A stretch of 14,872 nucleotides of DNA, taken from assembly GCA_031271325.1 (NCBI GenBank), contig JAISVY010000138.1, positions 1-14,872 on the forward strand, given 5' to 3'. The translations under genes were made by a program, and so were the position numbers. The notes beneath the pieces are model-generated. The model was not told the origin of the DNA. It did not search any database and saw only the letters and a program-made list of their open reading frames with translations. Source of the DNA: Oscillospiraceae bacterium. GTDB lineage: Bacteria; Bacillota; Clostridia; Oscillospirales; UBA929. Shown here one piece after another: positions 8,279-13,978 of the stretch (its first letter is position 1; each line of letters starts with the position of its first letter).

Positions 8279-9240
8279 ACGAAACGTACAAAAAAGCGGG
8301 TGTGGACGTTGAGGCGGGTTACCGCGGCGTGGAGCTGATGCGCGAGAGCGTGCGCTCAACCTACACCAAAGGCGTGCTGGGCGACATCGGCGGCTTCGGC
8401 GGGATGTTTGAGCCGGATATCGCGGGCGTAAAGCGCCCGGTGCTGGTCAGCGGCACCGACAGCGTAGGCAGTAAGCTCAAACTCGCCTTTCTGCTGGATA
8501 AGCACGATACGGTGGGCATTGACTGTGTCGCGATGTGCGCGAACGACATCATCTGCGCCGGCGCGTCGCCGCTCTTCTTCCTTGATTATATCGGCTGCGG
8601 GAAGAACATTCCCGAGCGTGTCGCCGAACTGGTGCGCGGCGTCGCCGAAGGCTGCCGTCAGGCGGGCGCGGCGCTGGTGGGCGGTGAAACCGCCGAACTG
8701 CCGGGATTGTACGACGAAAACGAATATGACCTCGTGGGGTTCTGCGTCGGCATGACCGACTATGAAAAACGGATCGACGGTTCGTCGGTCCGCCCGGGAG
8801 ACCTGCTGGTCGGTCTGCCCTCGTCGGGCTTGCACTCCAACGGATTCTCCCTCTACCGCAAGGTGTTCGCGAACCCCGCGCCGGAGCTGGCGCTCGAAAT
8901 GCTCACGCCCACGCGGATTTATGTAAAAGACGTTGCCGAATTGCGGGAACGCGCAGCCGTCAAGGGACTGGCGAACATCACCGGCGGCGGCTGGATCGAA
9001 AATATTCCGCGTCTGCTGCCGCCCGGGCTGGAGGCCGTGATGGACATAAAAGCCGTGCCGGTGCCGGAGATTTTTCAGCGCTTGATGAAAGACGGCAATG
9101 TGCCGCTTGAGGATATGTATAACACCGCGAACATGGGAATCGGGCTGGTGGCGTGCGTATCGCCCGAGGACGCGGAAAAAGCGGGGTATCCCGTGATCGG
9201 GCGGGTCTCCGAAGGGAGCAGGAAGATCGTTCTATGGTGA
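8275..9240 (+). CDS. purM: Phosphoribosylformylglycinamidine cyclo-ligase (AIR synthetase, PurM)
   Basis: An ATP-dependent ligase that closes the imidazole ring to give aminoimidazole ribonucleotide. The 321-residue protein starts at ATG 8275, overlapping the purF stop as ATGA, with Shine-Dalgarno GAGGAGG just upstream. Family motifs are complete: YKKAGVDVEAGYRGVELM (5-22), GGFGGMFE (39-46), VSGTDSVGSKLKLA (58-71), CANDIICAGASPLFFLDYIGCG (88-109), LVGGETAELPGLY (135-147), GLPSSGLHSNGFSL and ITGGGWIENIPRLLP (GGG as usual). It is slightly shorter than the usual 340-350, mainly after SNGFSLYRKVF where the normal linker before LTPTRIY is trimmed. It acts just before PurE in the pathway, although the intervening PurK is not in the window. 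Confidence 0.95.
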   Translation: MNETYKKAGVDVEAGYRGVELMRESVRSTYTKGVLGDIGGFGGMFEPDIAGVKRPVLVSGTDSVGSKLKLAFLLDKHDTVGIDCVAMCANDIICAGASPLFFLDYIGCGKNIPERVAELVRGVAEGCRQAGAALVGGETAELPGLYDENEYDLVGFCVGMTDYEKRIDGSSVRPGDLLVGLPSSGLHSNGFSLYRKVFANPAPELALEMLTPTRIYVKDVAELRERAAVKGLANITGGGWIENIPRLLPPGLEAVMDIKAVPVPEIFQRLMKDGNVPLEDMYNTANMGIGLVACVSPEDAEKAGYPVIGRVSEGSRKIVLW

Positions 9241-9827
9241 AGATCGCCGTGTTGGTGTCGCACGGCGGCACCAACCTTCAGGCGCTGATCGACAACATGC
9301 CGTATGAAAACGGCGAACTGTCGCTGGTTCTGTCGTCACACGCCGGCGCGTACGCGCTGGAACGCGCCGCCCGCGCCGGAATCGGGCGTCTTGTCCTCAG
9401 CCCGAAAGACTTTCCCGACCGGGAACGGTATACCGAAGCGGTGATCGGCGCTCTGACAGAGCGGGACATCGGGCTTGCGGTGTTCGGCGGGTTTATGTTT
9501 ATCCTCACGCCGCGTTTCGCCGAGGTCTTTTCCGGCCGCGCGGTCAATGTTCACCCGTCGCTGATCCCCTCGTTCTGCGGCAAGGGATTTTACGGGCTGC
9601 GGGTGCATCGCGCGGCGCTGGATTACGGCGTGAAGGTGACCGGCGCGACGGTGCATTTCGTCACCGCCGGAACCGACGAAGGTCCGATCATCGCCCAACG
9701 CGCGATCGACGTTCTCCCCGGCGACACGCCGGAATCGCTGCAGCTGCGTGTGATGGAGCAATGCGAACAACCGCTTCTCGTCGAAGCGGTTCGGAGGTTT
9801 TGCTTGGAAGCGGTATCGGTTATCTGA
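9234..9827 (+). CDS. purN: Phosphoribosylglycinamide formyltransferase (PurN)
   Basis: Transfers the formyl group of 10-formyltetrahydrofolate to glycinamide ribonucleotide. I place the start at ATG 9234 (197 residues), which overlaps purM by 7 bases; GTG 9237 would give the 4-base GTGA coupling and one residue less. A strong purine-rich site (GAAGGGAGCAGGAAG) lies upstream. The catalytic triad is visible: Asn105 and His107 in NVHPSLIPSFCGKG, and Asp148 in VTAGTDEGPIIAQ. The N-terminal VLVSHGGTNLQALID matches the GAR-binding loop, although the usual Gly-Asn/Gly-Ser before it reads Ser-His. It is last in the operon: purH, purD, purL and purC, often co-located, are absent here. Confidence 0.94.
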   Translation: MVKIAVLVSHGGTNLQALIDNMPYENGELSLVLSSHAGAYALERAARAGIGRLVLSPKDFPDRERYTEAVIGALTERDIGLAVFGGFMFILTPRFAEVFSGRAVNVHPSLIPSFCGKGFYGLRVHRAALDYGVKVTGATVHFVTAGTDEGPIIAQRAIDVLPGDTPESLQLRVMEQCEQPLLVEAVRRFCLEAVSVI

Positions 9828-9833
9828 GTGAGC

Positions 9834-9862
9834 GCCCGGTCATGATCGGGCATGATTCTTTC
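9834..9862 (+). terminator. Possible weak terminator after purN, between convergent genes
   Basis: Seven bases after the purN stop, GCCCG and CGGGC (9834-9838 and 9847-9851) bracket GTCATGAT, giving a short GC-rich hairpin followed by ATGATTCTTTCT. The U-tract is poor, so termination is only suggested. No other signal is seen in the 62-base convergent gap before the kinase gene end. Confidence 0.33.
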
Positions 9863-9889
9863 TGCGCATAAGGCAAAATAACCGTCCCC

Positions 9890-11659
9890 CTATAAAAGCC
9901 CTTTCATGACGGCTTTCAGCTGTTCAAAATGAACAGGCTTAGGCACGTGCGCGTTCATTCCGGCGGAGAGGGCTTCGCGCACGTCTTCTTCGAACGCGTT
10001 TGCCGTCATGGCGATGATCGGCACGGTGCCCGCGTCGGGGCGCGGGAGGGCGCGGATTGCCGCCGCCGCTTCGCAGCCGGTCATCACGGGCATTTGCATA
10101 TCCATCAAGATCATGGCATAGGTGTTCGGCTCGGAGTTGTTGAACATCTCCACTGCTACTTTGCCGTTTTCGGCGCAATCGAGCAGCACGCCGGCGACAC
10201 TCAGCATGGCGACCGCGATTTCCGTATTCAGATCGTTGTCTTCGGCCATCAGCACACGCACGCCGTCCAGGCGCAGGGCGGTTTCCGGTTCCGGGTTCAC
10301 GGCCGGTTCGGAAGGCGCTCCGGGCGCGGCGTCGGGTTGATAGACCGGGAAATCCAGCGTAACGGTAACCCGCGTTCCCTGATTCTTTTCGCTCTCTACT
10401 TCAATCTTTCCGCCCATCATATCGACGATCCGCTTTGTGATGGACAGTCCCAAGCCGGAGCCTTCTATCTTGTCGATCCGGGAATCCTTTTCGCGGGAAA
10501 ACGACTCGAAAATGTGCTGCAAGTATTCTCTGGCCATCCCGATACCGGTATCGCAGCAGACAAACTCATAGCTTGCAAAACCTTCGCGCCCGCAGGGCAG
10601 CTCTTTCACCGTAAACCCGATAACGCCGCCCTCCGGCGTAAACTTTACCGAGTTGGATAAAATATTCATAAAGAGCTGGTTCAAGCGAAGCTGGTCGCCG
10701 AGAATATGCTCATGGGTGAGGGACAGCGCCGGCACACGCAGTTCCTGCCGCTTCTCCCCAGCCTGCAGCGTAAGGATATTGACCAAGTTCCGCGAAAACT
10801 CCGACAGATTGATCTCGCCGATGTTTACGTTGAATTTACCGCTCTCGATCTTCGACATATCCAGCACATCGTTGACAAGACTGTGCAGAAGCCGGGACGA
10901 GCTGTCTATCTTACGGAGGCAGTCGCTCACCCTCTCCGGGTTCGTGACGTTCTGCGCGGCGATGGCCGTCATGCCGATAATCCCGTTCAGGGGGGTACGG
11001 ATGTCATGGGACATATGGGAGAGGAAGGTGCTTTTCGCGCGATTCGCCTCATTCGCCTCAAGGATAGCGCTCTCCAGCTGCCGGTTTTTGTCCTGAAGAA
11101 GCTCCATCTGCCTGCGTTCCGAGCGCCTGAGCAGATACAGGAAAACCGCCACGATCAACACGATGACGCTGATGGCCGCGATTCCGGCGCGGATCAGCAG
11201 TTCGGTACCGCCGAGCTTCCCTTCCGAACCGTATTCGGCGTTATGCGTCGCCTCGTCCGCCTTCGCGAAATGCCGTTCGCTGACCTCCAGAAGCGCCTCC
11301 GCCGTGGTGTTTCCGGCGCGGTAATCCGATATGGCGGTTTTCAGTTCCTCCCAGATAATCAGGAGATCGCTTACCGACGCCTGAAACGGCTCGTAGGGCA
11401 TGAAGGCGATGTTGTAATCGTTTTCGTCACCGGCAAGACCGTAGAGATATTCTTCCAGCGTCGCCATCAGCGCATCGTTTTCGCGGTAGGAAAGCTCCAG
11501 CTTAACCAACCTCTGCGTCGCTCCGCGAACAAGCCCCGAATAGTTAACGACACGCGCGTCGCCGGACATCTCGTGTACGGCGCGCAAGATCAAGAAATTC
11601 TGCACCACCAGCAGGACCGCGAACAGTACGATGATATACAAGAGGTTAAATTTTTTCAT
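9890..11659 (-). CDS. Hybrid sensor histidine kinase with receiver domain
   Basis: A 589-residue membrane kinase. TM1 is at about 5-27 and TM2 at about 155-177. The 125-residue extracytoplasmic region between them carries NYSGLVRGATQRLVKLEL (39-56), reminiscent of PilJ-type/methyl-accepting sensor domains. A short coiled coil (180-208) leads to HisKA with the H-box SHMSHDIRTPLNG (214-226, phospho-His 218). The HATPase_c domain has the N-box NILSNSVKFTP (332-342), G1 CDTGIGM (369-375) and G2 GSGLGLSITKRIV (400-412). After a Pro/Ala-rich linker (440-460) comes a receiver domain with MAEDND (471-476), phospho-Asp 520 in MILMDMQMPVMTG and Lys574 in VPKPV. AGGAGGT lies six bases before ATG 11659. 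No output regulator or HPt protein is adjacent, so the target and stimulus are unknown. It is convergent with purN. Confidence 0.92.
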   Translation of the reverse strand: MKKFNLLYIIVLFAVLLVVQNFLILRAVHEMSGDARVVNYSGLVRGATQRLVKLELSYRENDALMATLEEYLYGLAGDENDYNIAFMPYEPFQASVSDLLIIWEELKTAISDYRAGNTTAEALLEVSERHFAKADEATHNAEYGSEGKLGGTELLIRAGIAAISVIVLIVAVFLYLLRRSERRQMELLQDKNRQLESAILEANEANRAKSTFLSHMSHDIRTPLNGIIGMTAIAAQNVTNPERVSDCLRKIDSSSRLLHSLVNDVLDMSKIESGKFNVNIGEINLSEFSRNLVNILTLQAGEKRQELRVPALSLTHEHILGDQLRLNQLFMNILSNSVKFTPEGGVIGFTVKELPCGREGFASYEFVCCDTGIGMAREYLQHIFESFSREKDSRIDKIEGSGLGLSITKRIVDMMGGKIEVESEKNQGTRVTVTLDFPVYQPDAAPGAPSEPAVNPEPETALRLDGVRVLMAEDNDLNTEIAVAMLSVAGVLLDCAENGKVAVEMFNNSEPNTYAMILMDMQMPVMTGCEAAAAIRALPRPDAGTVPIIAMTANAFEEDVREALSAGMNAHVPKPVHFEQLKAVMKGLL

Positions 11660-11737
11660 GGGAATACCTCCTGTATTACAGCGTCTTTGTCACACTCTCA
11701 CTATATCACAAGCCCCACCCGTTAGCAAGCCCTTCCC

Positions 11738-11752
11738 CTATTTCGCCGCCGC
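11738..11752. repeat. Left 15-base direct repeat flanking the palindromic element
   Basis: CTATTTCGCCGCCGC here is identical to 11915-11929, where it is the last codons and stop of the radical SAM gene. The copy here is outside any gene and abuts the left end of the palindromic element, as expected of a target-site duplication. Confidence 0.72.
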
Positions 11753-11912
11753 CAAACGCATGAATGTCCATATTGCACAGACGAAATGTAGGGGCGGTCG
11801 TCCCCGACCGCCCGTAACCCCGGAAAATCCCGCAGTCGCGGGCGACCGAGGACGGTCGCCCCTACATGTGGATGCCGATTATTGTGCATTTTGCCCGTTC
11901 ATGCGTTTGGCG
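11750..11912. mobile_element. Palindromic MITE-like element, non-coding, 163 bases
   Basis: This element fills most of the gap between the radical SAM gene and the kinase. Its ends are perfect 15-base inverted repeats (CGCCAAACGCATGAA at 11750-11764; complement at 11898-11912). Further in, TGTAGGGGCG (11787-) pairs with CGCCCCTACA (ending 11866), forming an imperfect second pair of 28-base arms. Each arm folds on its own into a 9-base hairpin: 11792-11800 with 11805-11813 (loop TCCC), and 11840-11848 with 11853-11861 (loop AGGA). A third small hairpin, CCCGC-AGTC-GCGGG, is at 11829-11842. There is no ORF of note, so if mobile it depends on a transposase elsewhere. Together with the direct repeats on both sides this reads as an inserted non-autonomous element. 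In RNA it could also act as a processing or termination structure after the radical SAM gene. Confidence 0.75.
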
Positions 11913-11914
11913 TG

Positions 11915-11929
11915 CTATTTCGCCGCCGC
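11915..11929. repeat. Right 15-base direct repeat, overlapping the radical SAM gene stop
   Basis: CTATTTCGCCGCCGC, identical to 11738-11752. Read on the minus strand it encodes the terminal Ala-Ala-Lys-stop of the radical SAM protein, so the coding sequence stayed intact if the element inserted here. Two bases (TG) separate it from the element's right inverted repeat. Confidence 0.72.
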
Positions 11930-13444
11930 TTTCGCGTCCCGCTTGCGCCGCAGCAGCTTATACACCGAAGGCAGAAGCCGTGCCGCGACGCGTTTGACAA
12001 ACACCCCGGTCAGGTGGGTACGTTTCCTTACGGCGGCAATCAGGCGGCGCGGGTGGCGCTTGCTGAGGATTTTCGCGTCCAGGCGCGCGATTTTGCGTTC
12101 CAGCGTTTCACCGTTGCAGGTTGTATAGAGCTTGCGGTATTTTTTGATCAGTTTTAGAAAGCTGTATTTGGTATAGAGGATGTCGCTTTTGGGATACTGC
12201 GGCATACGGAGCTGCACCGGGTCGAGCGGGCTGACCGACGGGTCGATGAAACCGCCCTCCTCGGCGATTTTTTTCAGCTCGGTCGTGGGATACGGGTAGA
12301 AGGCGGACACCAGCACGTTGTCGGCGTGCATCCGCGCGTTGAGCTTGACCGTTTCGAGAGACAGCGCCAGCGTCTCATGCGGCAGACCGACGATGTTGTA
12401 GGTGTAGACGATGATACCGACGCTCTTGAGCAGATGCGAAACCTTGACGATATGCTCGTTTTCCATCGAGCGCCGGAGGTATTTCTTGCGGAACTCCTCG
12501 TTGCCGTTCTCCAACCCGATCGTCACGAGGTAGCAGCCCGATTCGGCAAGCTCGTTCGCCATCCGCTCGTCCAGGTGGTTGAAGCGCAGGTTACAGGTGT
12601 ATTTTTTGCGGATACGCTGTTTGTACAGGGCGGTAAAGGCGTAGAACCAGTCCTCATACACGTTCAGAATGGCGTCGTTAAACGAAAAGCCTTCGATGTT
12701 AGGATCCTTTTCCAAGACGCGCTCCAACAGCCTGATGGCGTTTTCGGGCGAGCGGAAGCGTGTGTAATGGCTTCTGTCGGGGTAGATGTTGCGGAGTTGG
12801 GCGTTGGCGCAGTAGGTGCAGGAGTAGAGGCACCCCCGGCTGACGATGACCTCCGCCGTATTCTGCTGGATGTTGCTCCGCAGGCGGGTGTAGTCAAAAA
12901 GATCCAGATCGGGGAACGGCAGCGCGTCCAAGTCGGTGATGTACGGCCTAACCGGGTTTTGGCGCACCGCGCCCTCGCTGTCTTTTAGCCAAAAGCTGTC
13001 GGCGGAAGGGTTCGGTTCGCCGTGCTCGGCGTAATGGTTCACAAAATCCAGGCAGACATATTCCCCTTCGCCGACGCAGGCGGCGTCGATACCCCGCAGG
13101 GAAACAACCTCCTCCGGCGCGAGAGACGAATGATAACCGCCCGCCATCACGTATATTCCGGGAAGTTCGTCGTCCAGCCACCCGGCCATCTCCGCCGCGA
13201 ACGTTAGGGCGCTGGTGCGGATGGTGAGACCGATCATGTCGGGAGCGAACGATTTAACCCGTTCGATAAACTCCGCTTTGCCCGGCATATAGGTGAGATG
13301 ATAGAGACTCACCGAGTGCCCGGCGAGTTTCAGCACGGCGGAGATCGAAGCGATCCCTTCGTTGTAGTTGCCGGGGATGTTTTTTATATCTTTGGTCGCT
13401 TCCAAAAAGTCCGGGTAGACGAATAAGTAGTGCAAGTTTTTCAA
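11915..13444 (-). CDS. B12-binding-domain radical SAM protein
   Basis: A 509-residue protein if started at TTG 13444. The N-terminal 15-140 region has the cobalamin-binding Rossmann layout of this superfamily: GIASISAVLKLAGHSVSLYH (30-49), APDMIGLTIRTSA (67-79), VMAGGYHSSLAPEEVV (99-114) and DAACVGEGEY (120-129). A full DxHxxG motif is not seen, so bound B12 is uncertain. The radical SAM cluster motif is GCLYSCTYC (Cys205, Cys209, Cys212), followed by FSFNDAIL and TIGLENGNEEFR, typical of the TIM-barrel half. The last 50 residues are very basic (RHPRRLIAAVRKR, KLLRRKRDAK). TTG 13444 has GGGGGAAG upstream; the longer ATG 13483 falls inside a dispersed repeat. Substrate is unknown. It may modify lipids, sugars or RNA, as family members do, but nothing local decides. 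Confidence 0.85.
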   Translation of the reverse strand: MKNLHYLFVYPDFLEATKDIKNIPGNYNEGIASISAVLKLAGHSVSLYHLTYMPGKAEFIERVKSFAPDMIGLTIRTSALTFAAEMAGWLDDELPGIYVMAGGYHSSLAPEEVVSLRGIDAACVGEGEYVCLDFVNHYAEHGEPNPSADSFWLKDSEGAVRQNPVRPYITDLDALPFPDLDLFDYTRLRSNIQQNTAEVIVSRGCLYSCTYCANAQLRNIYPDRSHYTRFRSPENAIRLLERVLEKDPNIEGFSFNDAILNVYEDWFYAFTALYKQRIRKKYTCNLRFNHLDERMANELAESGCYLVTIGLENGNEEFRKKYLRRSMENEHIVKVSHLLKSVGIIVYTYNIVGLPHETLALSLETVKLNARMHADNVLVSAFYPYPTTELKKIAEEGGFIDPSVSPLDPVQLRMPQYPKSDILYTKYSFLKLIKKYRKLYTTCNGETLERKIARLDAKILSKRHPRRLIAAVRKRTHLTGVFVKRVAARLLPSVYKLLRRKRDAKAAAK

Positions 13445-13469
13445 AACACTTCCCCCGTATTTTCTTGTA

Positions 13470-13585
13470 GTGGCAATGGACAATTAGGACGCGTAGGGCG
13501 CGGCGACCCCGGCGCGCCGCCGGTTTCAACGCCATGTGCAGGGCACGGCACCGCAAGCCGGAGCGGGTAATTTTCAACATGCCCA
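13470..13585. repeat. Dispersed GC-rich repeat, copy 1 (116 bases, two heptamers)
   Basis: Begins GTGGCAATGGACAATTAGG and ends ATTTTCAACATGCCCA. It is the same orientation as copy 2 at 13838-13974. Apart from the heptamer count the two differ at only four positions over 112 aligned bases, all transitions. It contains a GGCGCGCC palindrome and lies in the untranslated leader of the radical SAM gene. Two 7-base units (CAATGGA, CAATTAG) occupy 13474-13487. On the minus strand it is open from an ATG, which creates spurious small proteins. Confidence 0.85.
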
Positions 13586-13627
13586 ACAGACAACAGTTTA
13601 GAACGCGGGAAACAGCCTGACCGTCTG

Positions 13628-13653
13628 ACTGTTATCTGTACACTGGTAACAGT
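13628..13653. promoter_or_regulatory. Inverted repeat in the radical SAM leader (possible operator or RNA hairpin)
   Basis: ACTGTTA (13628-13634) and TAACAGT (13647-13653) are perfect complements separated by 12 bases that include TGTACA. It lies about 40-60 bases downstream of the predicted transcription start of the radical SAM gene. It could be a regulator-binding site or a leader hairpin; no U-tract follows, so it is not a terminator. Confidence 0.3.
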
Positions 13654-13696
13654 TAACCGTCCATGGGGCGAATATGAGGTTTTTAGGGCTTTTCCC

Positions 13697-13725
13697 AGTA
13701 TACAGGATACTTCGGTTTTTTGCAA
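13697..13725 (-). promoter_or_regulatory. Sigma-A promoter for the radical SAM gene
   Basis: On the minus strand TTGCAA (13725-13720), a 17-base spacer and TATACT (13702-13697) fit the vegetative consensus at 4/6 and 5/6 with ideal spacing. Transcription would start near 13690 and run leftward, giving a leader of about 245 bases that includes repeat copy 1. There is no other gene between this and the radical SAM start. Confidence 0.65.
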
Positions 13726-13746
13726 GACATTGAGCGTCAGCACGCG

Positions 13747-13774
13747 CGGGGGACGCTGTTTCCAACGTCCCCCG
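13747..13774. terminator. GC-rich hairpin upstream of the radical SAM promoter
   Basis: CGGGGGACG (13747-13755) and CGTCCCCCG (13766-13774) form a perfect 9-base stem with a 10-base loop. It sits between the end of the M23 gene and the radical SAM promoter and could stop read-through from the M23 gene. No T-run follows on either strand, so intrinsic termination would be weak. A second hairpin, GTTCGCC-TGAAA-GGCGAAC, is at 13811-13829. Confidence 0.3.
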
Positions 13775-13837
13775 TTCACAGAGCTTTCCGCGAAGTGTTG
13801 AAAATTGCGTGTTCGCCTGAAAGGCGAACGAGCGCCT

Positions 13838-13974
13838 GTGGCAATGGACAATGGACAGTTGACAATGGACAATTAGGACGCGTAGGGCGCGACGACCCCG
13901 GCGCGCCGCCGGTTTCAACGCCATGTGCAGGGCGCGGCATCGCAAGCCGGAGCGGGCAATTTTCAACATGCCCA
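13838..13974. repeat. Dispersed GC-rich repeat, copy 2 (137 bases, five heptamers)
   Basis: Same sequence and orientation as 13470-13585 but with five 7-base units at 13842-13876 (CAATGGA, CAATGGA, CAGTTGA, CAATGGA, CAATTAG) in place of two, which accounts exactly for the 21-base length difference. It ends four bases from the M23 gene stop codon. TGTTGAAAATTGC at 13796-13808 is the perfect inverted complement of 13956-13968 near the right end, so this copy may be bounded by 13-base inverted repeats, which copy 1 lacks. Confidence 0.85.
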
Positions 13975-13978
13975 TCCG

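Noticed and set aside
9923..11725. Several plus-strand ORFs opposite the histidine kinase (for example 9929-10660 and 10706-11725)
   Set aside because: They mirror a complete kinase with all motifs intact, and their translations are His/Arg-rich without recognisable domains.
13442..13483. ATG 13483 as start of the radical SAM protein
   Set aside because: The extra 13 residues are encoded partly by the repeat (heptamer tract) and have no ribosome site; TTG 13444 has GGGGGAAG upstream and gives a sensible N-terminus. The choice remains inference.
13470..13974. CRISPR-like array
   Set aside because: Only two copies of about 116 and 137 bases separated by about 250 bases; no short regularly spaced repeats and no cas genes.
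13598..13975. Minus-strand ORF of 125 codons beginning MGMLKIARSGLRC, and a near-identical start at 13586
   Set aside because: Both begin inside the two copies of the dispersed repeat and then diverge into unrelated sequence, so they are repeat-derived artefacts rather than a gene family.
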